NCBI RefSeq assembly: GCF_034555965.1
Contig: NZ_JAYDCK010000003.1
Span: 2,728,001-2,792,000, forward strand
Direction: 5' to 3'
Length of the DNA: 64,000 bases
DNA from: Aquicoccus sp. G2-2
GTDB lineage: Bacteria > Pseudomonadota > Alphaproteobacteria > Rhodobacterales > Rhodobacteraceae
The notes below the pieces were generated by a model, which worked only from the letters and a program-made list of their open reading frames with translations, had not been told where the DNA came from and made no database searches. The translations under genes and the position numbers were made by a program. Shown one piece after another: positions 33,942 to 42,550 of this stretch; position 1 is the stretch's first letter, and each line of letters begins with the position of its first letter.

Positions 33942-36301
33942 ACGACGTCACCGCCAAAACCGACCATATCGGGCAATCTCATCGGCGCAAGAATGCGCTG
34001 CGCCATCTCGCAGGGCGTGGGCGTTTTGTGGGCGATTTGGTCTTGCCGCGGATGCTTCATGCGGCGTTTGTGCGCAGCCCGATGGCAAAGGGACGTATCA
34101 CCGCCCGTAATCTGCAAGAAGCCAAGAGCGCGCCCGGCGTGGTGCAGATTTATACCGCCGAGACCTTGAACAAAATTTGCGCCCCTTGGACGGGAAGTCT
34201 GGAACACTTTGAGCAGATGAAAACCACTCCCCAGAACATGCTGGCCGATGGTCAGGTTCTTTGGGCCGGGCATCCCGTGGTTATGATCCTGGCGCAGAGC
34301 CGCGCGGAAGCCGAGGATGCCTGCGAACTGGTGATGCTGGACATAGACGAGGATCAGGCCGTCGTTGATGGTGACGATGCGCTGCTGGAGGATGCACCAC
34401 TGGCGGCAGACGGGCTGGACAGCAACCTATGCTATCGCACGGTGTTGGAAACGCCGGGGGTTGAGGACGCCTTTGCGCGGGCGGCCCATGTGATCGAGGA
34501 TGAATTTGTTTTTGGGCGCCACACGGCGGTTTCGCTAGAGCCGCGTTCGATCGTTGCGGATTACGATAAGTCAGACGGCCAGTTGACCGTGCATCACGGC
34601 ACGCAAACCCCCTATCAATTTCAGGATGTCTATGCCCGACATTTTGGCATTCCCGAGGGCAAGGTTCGGGTGGCGGCACCTGACGTTGGCGGTTCGTTCG
34701 GGATGAAGCTGCATGTCTATAACGAAGAAATGGCCGTGGTGGCGGCCAGTATCCATCTGGGCCGCCCGGTGCGTTTTGTGGCGGACCGGCTGGAATCCTT
34801 CCTGTCGGATATACATGCCCGCGACCACCGGATTCACGCCCGTATGGCACTGGACGCCGACGGCACCATCCTTGCGATGGATGTCGATGACATGACACAG
34901 ATCGGGCCGTTTTCGACCTATCCGCGCACCAGCGTTGCCGAGGGCAATCAGGTGATCCGCCTGATGGGCGCGCCCTATCGGATGCCCGATTATCGCGGGC
35001 GACTGTCTGTGGTGTTTCAGAACAAGGTGCAGACCAGCCAGTATCGCGCCGTGGGCCACCCGATTGCCTGCGCTGTCACCGAGGTGATGACTGATCACGC
35101 GGCAGAGTTTCTTGGGCTTGATCCGTTTGAGATGCGCGCGCGCAATCTGGTGCCCGACGACGCTTATCCATGTGCCTCTGCCACTGGGTTTCAGTTTGAA
35201 AAATTGTCCCATGATGCCTGTTTGGCGCAAATGCATCGCCTGATGGGCTATGAGGCTTTGCGCCGCGAACAGGCAGCGTTGCGTGAGAAGGGGATTTGCC
35301 GCGGCATCGGGATCGCGCCTTTTGCCGAAATCACCAATCCAGGTGCGGCGTTTTACGGTATCGGCGGGGCGCGGATTTCATCGCAGGACGGGGCAGTTGT
35401 CAGACTGACACCCTCGGGTGATGTGAATTGCGCGATCTCGGTCAACGAACTGGGGCAGGGGACTGAAACCATCATCGCTCAGATCGTTGCAGATCAGTTG
35501 GGCGTGACGCCCGATCAGGTGACGGTGGTGACGGGCGATACCGAAACTACCCCCAGCGGTGGCGCGACATGGGCTAGCCGTGGGGCCGGGATTGGCGGCG
35601 AAACGGCGCTGCGGGCGGGGCGAAAGCTGCAGGCGCAGATTCTTGCGTTGGCCGGGCAAATTTTGCAGGCTGATGCGTCGACCCTGGCGCTGGCAAATGG
35701 TTCGGTTGTTGATACCGCTACGGGGCAAGAACGGCTCACGCTGGCCGAGATTGGCCGCATTGCCACTTATCGTCCCGATACTTTGCCACCCGGCACCGAT
35801 AATTCGCTGACGGCGGCACAGCATTACGCGCCTGCGGGTTATCCGTTTGCCTTTACCAACGGCATTCAGGCCAGCCACGTGGAAGTCGACCTTGAAACCG
35901 GGGTGATCCGCCTGCTGAAGCATTGGGTGGTCGAAGATTGTGGCCGTATCATCAACCCTCTACTGGTCGAAGAACAAATTCGGGGCGGCGTGGTTCAAGG
36001 ACTGGGGGCCGCACTTTTTGAAGAATGCCTTTATGACGTCGAGGGGCAGATGACCAACGCGTCACTTGCGGATTATCTGGTGCCGATGGCCTGTGAGATA
36101 CCCGATATCATCATCGAACATGTCGAAACCCCGACCATGGATACGCTCTTGGGCGCAAAGGGAGTTGGCGAGGCGGGCACCGCTGCCTCGGGGGCCGCGG
36201 TGATGAATGCAGTAAACGATGCCATGCGCCCGGTGGGGGCGCGTATCACCCAAATCCCAATGACACCGCTGCGCATTCTCAAGGCTCTTGGCCATGTTTG
36301 A
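33938..36301 (+). CDS. Molybdopterin-binding large subunit of a molybdenum hydroxylase (CoxL-like, not CO dehydrogenase)
   Basis: A 787-residue catalytic subunit. GRGRFVGDLVLPRMLHAAFV opens the a/b hammerhead domain. PDVGGSFGMKLHVYNEE (about residues 249-265) binds the molybdopterin, and GVGEAG (Glu about residue 745) supplies the catalytic base of the xanthine-oxidase family. At the active-site loop the sequence is YRAVGHP (about residues 369-375). CO dehydrogenases have AYxCSFR (form I) or AYxGAGR (form II) there; neither is present. So this enzyme probably hydroxylates an organic heterocycle or similar compound, with water as oxygen source. It is coupled to the small subunit by ATGA overlap and followed by the CoxG-like gene. 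The nearby importer suggests that the substrate comes from outside. Confidence 0.85.
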   Translation: MNDVTAKTDHIGQSHRRKNALRHLAGRGRFVGDLVLPRMLHAAFVRSPMAKGRITARNLQEAKSAPGVVQIYTAETLNKICAPWTGSLEHFEQMKTTPQNMLADGQVLWAGHPVVMILAQSRAEAEDACELVMLDIDEDQAVVDGDDALLEDAPLAADGLDSNLCYRTVLETPGVEDAFARAAHVIEDEFVFGRHTAVSLEPRSIVADYDKSDGQLTVHHGTQTPYQFQDVYARHFGIPEGKVRVAAPDVGGSFGMKLHVYNEEMAVVAASIHLGRPVRFVADRLESFLSDIHARDHRIHARMALDADGTILAMDVDDMTQIGPFSTYPRTSVAEGNQVIRLMGAPYRMPDYRGRLSVVFQNKVQTSQYRAVGHPIACAVTEVMTDHAAEFLGLDPFEMRARNLVPDDAYPCASATGFQFEKLSHDACLAQMHRLMGYEALRREQAALREKGICRGIGIAPFAEITNPGAAFYGIGGARISSQDGAVVRLTPSGDVNCAISVNELGQGTETIIAQIVADQLGVTPDQVTVVTGDTETTPSGGATWASRGAGIGGETALRAGRKLQAQILALAGQILQADASTLALANGSVVDTATGQERLTLAEIGRIATYRPDTLPPGTDNSLTAAQHYAPAGYPFAFTNGIQASHVEVDLETGVIRLLKHWVVEDCGRIINPLLVEEQIRGGVVQGLGAALFEECLYDVEGQMTNASLADYLVPMACEIPDIIIEHVETPTMDTLLGAKGVGEAGTAASGAAVMNAVNDAMRPVGARITQIPMTPLRILKALGHV

Positions 36302-36324
36302 ACCTTGTTGGAAGGACCGCCCAT

Positions 36325-36786
36325 ATGCAGCTTGAAGGCACTCGAACACTGGATGCCCCTCCCGAAGAGGTCTGGCCGGCGCTGTTCACCTGCGCGGTTC
36401 TTGCACAGTCAATTCCCGGTTGCGAAAGCCTTGAGCAGACCAGCGAAACGACATTTACCGCCGTGGTGAAGCTGAAAATCGGCCCCGTTTCGGCCCGTTT
36501 CAAGGGTGTTGCCGAACTGAGCGATATTGTGCCGCATCTTTCATGCACCCTGTCGGGCAAAGGTTCGGGCGGAATTGCCGGGTTTGCAAAGGCTGCGGCG
36601 CAGGTGACGCTCGGCGCTGATGGTCAGCAGACGATCCTGCGGTATCACGCAGATGTGGCGGTGGGTGGCAAACTGGCCGCACTTGGCAACCGGTTGATCG
36701 GAGCCACTGCGCAAAAATTGACGGACGAGTTTTTCACGAACTTTCAGGCGGTCCTGTCGAATGAAAAGGGAAAAGCTCTAGCATAA
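36325..36786 (+). CDS. CoxG family SRPBCC-domain protein
   Basis: A 153-residue CoxG-like protein starting at ATG 36325 behind GGAAGGA. LEGTRTLDAPPEEVWPALFT, IPGCESLEQTSETTFTAVVK and KIGPVSARFKGVAELSD are the family's conserved N-terminal strands. CoxG proteins help mature or anchor molybdenum hydroxylases at the membrane; members often have a membrane helix at the C-terminus, which this one lacks (it ends NEKGKALA). It is therefore probably cytosolic. It belongs to the hydroxylase operon and separates it from the transporter genes, which follow about 80 bases later. Confidence 0.88.
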   Translation: MQLEGTRTLDAPPEEVWPALFTCAVLAQSIPGCESLEQTSETTFTAVVKLKIGPVSARFKGVAELSDIVPHLSCTLSGKGSGGIAGFAKAAAQVTLGADGQQTILRYHADVAVGGKLAALGNRLIGATAQKLTDEFFTNFQAVLSNEKGKALA

Positions 36787-36866
36787 TCTAAGACGCCTCA
36801 GAGAAGGGCGCGATAGAAAAAAGGCATTTGGTGCTGAACGAAACAACTAGTGGAGGAGAAGAAGCG

Positions 36867-38120
36867 ATGGATTACACGAAAAAAGATAAACGTCTTGAAC
36901 TGCGTCGTCGGGAATTTCTTTTAGCTGCCGCGGCGGGAGGAGTGGCGATCACCTCTCCTTGGATCGCAAGACCGGCCTTTGCCGCCGAAGAAACCATCAA
37001 GATAGGCCTGCCTGTCCCGTTGACCGGCCCCTATGGCTCGGAGGCGCGGGGGCAGGCGATTTGCGCACAGATCGCAGTTGACCAGTTCAATGCGGCAGGG
37101 GGCCTGAATGGGCGGATGGCGGAACTTCTGGTTCGCGACGACAAGTTGAAAGCGGGCGAAGCTGCGACGCGGACAATGGAACTGATTGAAAAGGACAATG
37201 CAGATTTCATTTGCGGTTCGCTGTCGGCGTCAGTGCAGCTGGCCGTGAATTCAGTCTGTGTGGAACGTGGCAAGATCTATAATTCGATCTCGCAATCGGA
37301 TGCGATCAATGAGGCGGGCAATGCGTCGAAATATACGTTCCATGAAGCGCTGAACCCCCATATGACAGCGGGTGCCGTGGGCCGTTATGCCTTTCCCAAG
37401 TATGGCAAGCGGGTGGCATTCCTGATTGCGGACTATGCCTATGGCCATGAAATGGCAGCGGGTTTTAAGGCCGCCGGCGAAGAGTTGGGCATTGAGGTGG
37501 TGGCCGAAGTCAAACATCCCCTCGCGTCAAAGGATTTCTCGACTTTCCTGCCACAGATTCAGGCTGCAAAACCGGATGTTCTCTGCCTGTGCAACTTTGG
37601 ATTTGACCAGCTGAATTCGCTCAAACAGGCCGCAAGTTTCGGCATGAAAGAGCAGATGCAGATGGTCGCGCCTGCACTGTTGTACAATCAGCGCCGCGCG
37701 GGCGGGGCGGATGTTTACTCCGGTGTGATAGGCGGGGCGAATTATTATTGGGGGCTTGAGGATCAGGTGGCATCTGCCAAAGCCTTCAACGATGCCGTCC
37801 GTGCGACGACCGACGGGGCACCGCCGTCCGACTACGGAGCCTATGGCTATGCGGGAGTCGGGGCCATTCTGGATGCGGTGAAGGTCGTCGGCGGAACCGA
37901 CACCGATGCCGTGATCGAAGCCTTGGAGGGGTTGAAATACGACAAGTACAAAGGCCCGGAGTACTTCCGCAAATGCGATCATCAGGCGGTGCAATCGGTC
38001 TTTATCATCGAATCCAAGGAGGCGGCGGATATGAAGGATGAATATGACGTGTTCCGCATTCTTCAGACCGACGAACCGAACGAAGAAATGTTGCGCAGCT
38101 GTCAGGCGCTTGGTCTTTAA
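36867..38120 (+). CDS. ABC transporter substrate-binding protein, branched-chain amino acid type (LivJ-like)
   Basis: A 417-residue periplasmic binding protein from ATG 36867 (site GTGGAGGAGAA). The leader LRRREFLLAAAAGGVAITSP has a twin-Arg pattern, suggesting Tat export; mature protein begins near AAEETIKIGLPVPLTGPYG. The type I periplasmic-binding fold is seen in IAVDQFNAAGGLNGR, LVRDDKLKAGEA and FLIADYAYGHEMAAGF. These proteins carry amino acids, amides, urea or aromatic acids to a LivHMGF complex. With a molybdenum hydroxylase in the same cluster, the cargo is probably the hydroxylase substrate, not leucine. A change in binding-site residues cannot be judged without alignment. Confidence 0.87.
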   Translation: MDYTKKDKRLELRRREFLLAAAAGGVAITSPWIARPAFAAEETIKIGLPVPLTGPYGSEARGQAICAQIAVDQFNAAGGLNGRMAELLVRDDKLKAGEAATRTMELIEKDNADFICGSLSASVQLAVNSVCVERGKIYNSISQSDAINEAGNASKYTFHEALNPHMTAGAVGRYAFPKYGKRVAFLIADYAYGHEMAAGFKAAGEELGIEVVAEVKHPLASKDFSTFLPQIQAAKPDVLCLCNFGFDQLNSLKQAASFGMKEQMQMVAPALLYNQRRAGGADVYSGVIGGANYYWGLEDQVASAKAFNDAVRATTDGAPPSDYGAYGYAGVGAILDAVKVVGGTDTDAVIEALEGLKYDKYKGPEYFRKCDHQAVQSVFIIESKEAADMKDEYDVFRILQTDEPNEEMLRSCQALGL

Positions 38121-38185
38121 GCTGGCTATCGCGCATCGGCAACCGCCGGTGCGCGTCTTCTTGTCTAAAAGGTTGGCCCATATTC

Positions 38186-39061
38186 ATGACACTCAATCTC
38201 ATTCTGCTTCAGCTGTTCGCCGGGCTGGCACTCGGGTCGGTTTTCGTGCTGCTCGCTGTCGGGCTGTCCCTGATCTTCGGCCTGCTTACGGTGGTTAATT
38301 TTGCCCATGGTGCCTTTTACATGCTGGGTGCCTATGTCGGGGTGTTCATGCTGGGCGTGACCGGCAACTTCTGGTTAACCCTTGTTCTTGTGCCACTTTG
38401 CGTCGGAGTGATCGGGCTTTTTGTCGAACGCACATTGGTGCGCCCCTTGTATGGGCGCGGCATTGATTATCCGCTGTTGCTTACATTTGCGCTAGGTCTG
38501 GTGGTTGTAGAACTCGTGCGAATTGTGTTCGGACTTGATGGCATGTCCTTCCCGGTTCCCAGCGCCCTTCGAGGGGCGGTGGATATCGGGGTCGGTTACT
38601 TCCCCGTCTACCGGCTGTTCTTGGTCGGAATCACTGCGACCCTGATTCTCGTCCTTTGGCTCGCGCTTGAAAAGACATCCTATGGCCTGATTATTCGCGC
38701 GGGCGCGCGCGATCCTGAAATCATGCGGGTTTTGGGTGTTGATATCGGACGCGTCTGGCTGGGGGTGTTCGGCCTTGGCACTGGCTTTGCCGGGTTGGCC
38801 GGCGTGCTTTATGCCCCTATGACAAGCGTTATTCCCGATATGGGCGATACTGTTCTTGTTCAGGCTTTTGTCGTGACGGTTGTCGGTGGCATGGGATCAC
38901 TGGCCGGGGCGGTTGTCGCGGGGCTGATGGTCGGGGTGATCGTGTCGATGACCGGGTTGTTCTATCCCGAATTGTCGGACCTTGCGATGTTTGCGCTGAT
39001 GGCGGTTGTACTTCTCATTCGGCCGCAGGGGTTGTTTGGGCAAAAGGGGTTGATGGGATGA
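38186..39061 (+). CDS. ABC transporter permease (LivH-like)
   Basis: A 291-residue inner-membrane permease with about eight hydrophobic segments. LILLQLFAGLALGSVFVLLA and VGLSLIFGLLTVVNFAHGAF (about residues 25-44) form the typical LivH start. GLIIRAGARDPEIMRVLGVD (about residues 170-190) is the EAA-like loop that contacts the ATPases. It pairs with the LivM-like gene, whose ATG overlaps the stop here in the ATGA pattern. The gap to the binding-protein gene is 65 bases with a possible hairpin region but no clear terminator. Confidence 0.92.
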   Translation: MTLNLILLQLFAGLALGSVFVLLAVGLSLIFGLLTVVNFAHGAFYMLGAYVGVFMLGVTGNFWLTLVLVPLCVGVIGLFVERTLVRPLYGRGIDYPLLLTFALGLVVVELVRIVFGLDGMSFPVPSALRGAVDIGVGYFPVYRLFLVGITATLILVLWLALEKTSYGLIIRAGARDPEIMRVLGVDIGRVWLGVFGLGTGFAGLAGVLYAPMTSVIPDMGDTVLVQAFVVTVVGGMGSLAGAVVAGLMVGVIVSMTGLFYPELSDLAMFALMAVVLLIRPQGLFGQKGLMG

Positions 39062-40041
39062 CGGATCAACCCGCGCCGACGTCGCCTCCGATGCTCAGCC
39101 GCATCAGCGATCTGGTTCATCGCCACCGTGCGGCGACATCAATCCTGTTTCTGATCATCCTTCCGCTGGCGATGCCCTATCAGGCCCTTGCAACCAACAT
39201 CATCATCTATGGATTGTTCGCCCTGGGGTTCAATCTGGTGTTTGGCTATACTGGAGTTCTGTCATTTGGCCATGCCGCCTTTTTCGGGGTCGGTGCCTAT
39301 GGCACCGGGATCATGATTGTTCAGTTCGGCGCGCCGTGGTTTTTGGCCATCGTGATCGGAATCGTCGTTTCCGGGGTGACTGCGATGGTTATCGGTGCGT
39401 TGGCGATCCGCACCCGTGGCATATATTTTGCCATGGTTACGCTCGCATTGGCGCAATGCGTCTATTACATCATATATCAGATGAGCGACTGGACCGGCGG
39501 AGAGAACGGCCTGACTGGCGTAAGTGTGCCAACCGTCAATCTGGGGTTTGTGGAACTGAACCTTCTTGATCCGACAACCAAGTATTACTTCGTCCTGGCA
39601 TTTGTCGCCGTCGCGATCTTTATCTTTTCGCGGGTTCTTGCCTCGCCCTTCGGTGCGGTGCTGGAAGCCATCCGCGAGAACGAGGACCGCGCCCGTGCCT
39701 GCGGGTACGATGTGCAACTGACCAAATGGGTCGCTTTTGTCGTCTCCGGGCTGCTGTGCGGGCTTGCAGGGTCGCTCTATGCGATACACCTGTCCCTCGT
39801 GCCGATAGAAACGCTTAACTATCATATGTCGGGTCAGGTGGTGATGATCGCGCTATTGGGCGGGATGGGAACGTTCTTTGGCCCGTTTGTCGGCGCGATC
39901 GTGTTTCTGTTGCTTGAGGATGTGGTGACGTCGATGACGTCGCATTGGCCGCTTGTCATCGGGTTGGTGTTCATGGCCTGTGTGCTGTTTTTCCCCCGTG
40001 GCATATGGGGGTCGATCCTAGGGTGGGGGCGGCGCAAATGA
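39058..40041 (+). CDS. ABC transporter permease (LivM-like)
   Basis: A 327-residue inner-membrane permease. The membrane part opens LFLIILPLAMPYQALATNII, then LFALGFNLVFGYTGVLSFGH and AAFFGVGAYGTGI, the LivM signature. LEAIRENEDRARACGYDVQL (about residues 200-220) is the loop that binds the ATPase. TLALAQCVYYIIYQMSDWTG and the segment GENGLTGVSVP match the substrate-path region of the family. The N-terminal 30 residues are polar and Pro-rich. Overlaps with LivH-like and LivG-like genes on both sides (ATGA each time) show a single translation-coupled unit. Confidence 0.92.
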   Translation: MTDQPAPTSPPMLSRISDLVHRHRAATSILFLIILPLAMPYQALATNIIIYGLFALGFNLVFGYTGVLSFGHAAFFGVGAYGTGIMIVQFGAPWFLAIVIGIVVSGVTAMVIGALAIRTRGIYFAMVTLALAQCVYYIIYQMSDWTGGENGLTGVSVPTVNLGFVELNLLDPTTKYYFVLAFVAVAIFIFSRVLASPFGAVLEAIRENEDRARACGYDVQLTKWVAFVVSGLLCGLAGSLYAIHLSLVPIETLNYHMSGQVVMIALLGGMGTFFGPFVGAIVFLLLEDVVTSMTSHWPLVIGLVFMACVLFFPRGIWGSILGWGRRK

Positions 40042-40793
40042 CAAATGCGACTCCAATCCTTGAGGTCCGCGATGCGACCATGCGATTCGGTGGGTTCGCG
40101 GCGCTGTCCAATGTTTCGGCATGCTTTGAAAAGGGTAAGCTTACCTCAATCATCGGGCCGAATGGTGCCGGTAAATCGACCCTTTTCAACATTCTGAGCG
40201 GTGCCCTTGTGCCGTCGGATGGCGAGGTTTTTCTTGACGGCACCGGCATCACTGGCAAGCGCCAGCATCATTTCGCACGCCAGGGAATTTCCAAGTCGTT
40301 TCAGATCACGAATATCTTTCCCGAACTGACCGCGCTAGAAAATGTGCGGATCGCCGTACAGGCAATGACCCGCCGCTTTGACCTGTGGACGCCTCGGCGC
40401 TCCCTGACCGGGATTGAGGATCGCGCCAGTGCTTTGCTGGATGATGTTGGTCTTGGCGCGCACAAGCGGCGGCTGGCATCAGAGATTTCGCATGGTGAAC
40501 AGCGGGCGCTGGAAATTGCCATGGCAATTGCATCCGACCCCAAGGTCTTGCTGCTCGATGAACCGACAGCAGGTATGAGCCCGGAAGAAACGGTTGACAT
40601 CATGGCGCTGATAACCCGCCTTGCCGAAAGTTGCACCGTCATTCTGGTCGAACATAAGATGAAACTGGTGATGGATGTCTCGGATGAAATCCTGGTGCTG
40701 CATCACGGCGAATTTCTGGCCATGGGAACGCCGGATGAGATCCGTGAAAACGACGATGTCGTGCGTGTCTATTTGGGGAAAAAGCGTAAATGA
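40038..40793 (+). CDS. ABC transporter ATP-binding protein (LivG-like)
   Basis: A 251-residue ATPase from ATG 40038. Walker A is GPNGAGKSTLF (about residues 39-49), the signature is LASEISHGEQRALEIAMAIA (the SHGEQ form typical of LivG), and Walker B is VLLLDEPTAGM. The FGGFAALSNVSACFEKGKL start is also typical. The open frame extends upstream, but that part overlaps LivM and is unlike the family. It works with the LivF-like ATPase as a heterodimer below the two permeases. The next gene overlaps its stop by four bases. Confidence 0.93.
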   Translation: MTNATPILEVRDATMRFGGFAALSNVSACFEKGKLTSIIGPNGAGKSTLFNILSGALVPSDGEVFLDGTGITGKRQHHFARQGISKSFQITNIFPELTALENVRIAVQAMTRRFDLWTPRRSLTGIEDRASALLDDVGLGAHKRRLASEISHGEQRALEIAMAIASDPKVLLLDEPTAGMSPEETVDIMALITRLAESCTVILVEHKMKLVMDVSDEILVLHHGEFLAMGTPDEIRENDDVVRVYLGKKRK

Positions 40794-41497
40794 TGCTTGA
40801 TGTTAAGGATCTGAACGCGTGGTACGGACGCAGCCATATTCTTCAGGGTATTTCCCTGACCGTGAAGGGTGGTGAAATCGTTTCACTGATCGGGCGCAAT
40901 GGTGCGGGGAAGACAACAACCCTTCGTGCCATCATGGGGTTGATGCCCTCCACGCGCGGAAAGGTGACATTCGACGGTGAGGAGATTTTGGCGGCGCCAC
41001 CCCATGCTCGTTTCTCAAAAGGGCTGGGCTATGTCCCAGAGGATCGGCGGATTGTACCCGGTCTGACGGTGCGCGAGAACCTGCGCCTCGGAACGTTGGC
41101 AATGAAGACAGCGCGCAACGAAAGCGCTATGATAGAACGCATTGCCGTGACGTTTCCACGCCTCAAGGAGCGGCTAGAACAAAATGCAGCTACGATGTCA
41201 GGCGGCGAACAACAGATGCTCGCGATTGCAAGGGCATGGATTTCAAACCCAAAGATGATCATGCTGGATGAACCCTCCGAAGGCATCATGCCGGTCCTTG
41301 TGGATGAGATGTTTGAACTGTTCGAACGGATGAAATCGGACGGCACGACGATTTTGCTTATTGAACAGAACGTAGAGATAGCCCTGACGGTATCCGATCG
41401 CGCCTATATCCTCGATCAGGGCAAGATCGTCTATGATGCTTCGGCGGAGGAACTGCTTGGCAACGAAGAGATGCAACAACGATATTGCTCGGTTTGA
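40790..41497 (+). CDS. ABC transporter ATP-binding protein (LivF-like)
   Basis: A 235-residue ATPase. LNAWYGRSHILQGISLTVKG is the LivF-type opening. Walker A is GRNGAGKTTTL (about residues 36-46), the signature is TMSGGEQQMLAIARAWISNP, and Walker B is MIMLDEPSEGIMP (about residues 157-169). It is the last gene of the catabolic-import unit, which therefore runs as hydroxylase subunits, CoxG, binding protein, two permeases, two ATPases. About 330 bases without a gene follow before the IS6 element. Confidence 0.93.
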   Translation: MMLDVKDLNAWYGRSHILQGISLTVKGGEIVSLIGRNGAGKTTTLRAIMGLMPSTRGKVTFDGEEILAAPPHARFSKGLGYVPEDRRIVPGLTVRENLRLGTLAMKTARNESAMIERIAVTFPRLKERLEQNAATMSGGEQQMLAIARAWISNPKMIMLDEPSEGIMPVLVDEMFELFERMKSDGTTILLIEQNVEIALTVSDRAYILDQGKIVYDASAEELLGNEEMQQRYCSV

Positions 41498-41827
41498 GGG
41501 GGCGATCCCGACACAACCGACGATCTGAAATGCCATTCAATTTAAGCTCTCAGATAGGAAAAAACTGTTTCATTCTAGGTAGCGCATTTGAAGTCGGCGG
41601 ACACAACAACCTGTTTGCAAGGTGTTGGATGACGCTGCATGAAGTTAGGTTTTTTAAAAGCTATACTCGCGTTTGTACCGTTGGATACGGCCGAGTGAAC
41701 TCGTAGAAGCTCACTTGACTTGAAACGCCGTGGCCGAAAGTCGGGCAAAAGCAGTTTTCTGCAAAGGTGGGAATACCAACTTGTTTGCAGTGTGAGGCTT
41801 GGTTATGCGTTGGGTATGAATATGCCA
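41498..41827. other. Gene-free stretch before the IS6 element, with a segment shared with the other IS6 remnant
   Basis: No supported gene. Near its right end, 41780-41827 resembles 30710-30757 over about 45 bases; the best-conserved core is GCGTTGGGTATG. That segment directly precedes the other IS6-family remnant, so it is probably an older mobile-element end into which the present element inserted. Confidence 0.4.
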
Positions 41828-42537
41828 GGTAGTGTCGCAAAGTTTCGCCTATCTTTCATTTGGCCGTCTACTGGCGTAGATGTGTCTGCTCGAACGATGG
41901 TTTACGAGCGGCAGTGATATGATTGATTTCAAAGGTTTGCATTTTCCCTCAAGCGTAGTCTTGTACGCAGTGTTTTTCTACGTGCGCTACGCAGTTTCCT
42001 ACCGCGATCTTGAGGAAATCATGGCTGAACGAGGTGTGAATGTCGATCATGCGACATTGAACCGATGGGTCATGAAGTTTTCACCACTAGTTGCCATCAG
42101 GCTCGGCTGCGCAAGCAACCAACCGTACGATCCTGGCACATGGATGAAACCTACGTCAAGGTGCGCGGGCAGTGGATGTATCTCTACCGCGCTGTCGACA
42201 AGCACGGCAGCAATCTGGCTGGATTGCGGTGGCAAAATGCGATGTTGAAACTGTCGGGTCACGGCCGGCTGATCAAGATCAGGCAGAGCAAGTATCTCAA
42301 CAATATTGTCGAGCAGGACCACCGGGCCATCAAGCGACTGACGCGCCAGATCCAAAGCTTTGGCGCCTTCCATTCAGCCGCCGCGACCTTGCTAGAGATC
42401 GAGGTGGCACACATGATCCGAAAAGGTCAGTTCGACCTAAATGGGATGACCGGCTTCCAGCAATTTGCCGCCCTCGCAGCATAACTGCCCCCAATGCTTA
42501 CCTCATCTCCGTCCTCGAAAAACTTTGCAACACTACC
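41828..42537 (+). mobile_element. IS6-family insertion element, 710 bp, internally deleted
   Basis: Left end GGTAGTGTCGCAAAGTTT (41828-41845) and right end, on the opposite strand, GGTAGTGTTGCAAAGTTT (42520-42537) are inverted repeats with one mismatch in 18. The transposase between them lacks its middle. The eight bases outside each end (ATATGCCA and CTTTCGAT) do not match, so no target-site duplication is seen. This suggests recombination after insertion, or replicative cointegrate resolution as is usual for IS6. It separates the catabolic cluster from the exopolysaccharide locus. Confidence 0.85.
41919..42484 (+). pseudogene. IS6-family transposase, deleted and frameshifted
   Basis: Begins MIDFKGLHFPSSVVLYAVFF, then SYRDLEEIMAERGVNVDHAT. 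A frame change near 42075 leads to RSWHMDETYVKVRGQWMYLY with the first catalytic Asp. After RAVDKHG about 55-60 residues are missing, including the second Asp. The tail SNLAGLRWQNAMLKLSGHGR, then YLNNIVEQDHRAIKRLTRQ (with the catalytic Glu) ends at 42484. The join lies where DKHG would meet a similar DKSG motif, so short homology probably caused the deletion. It cannot be active by itself. Confidence 0.82.
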
Positions 42538-42550
42538 CTTTCGATAGGTG

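Noticed and set aside
33938..36301. Carbon monoxide dehydrogenase large subunit
   Set aside because: Subunit order fits, but the active-site loop is YRAVGHP, not the form I or form II CO dehydrogenase motif.
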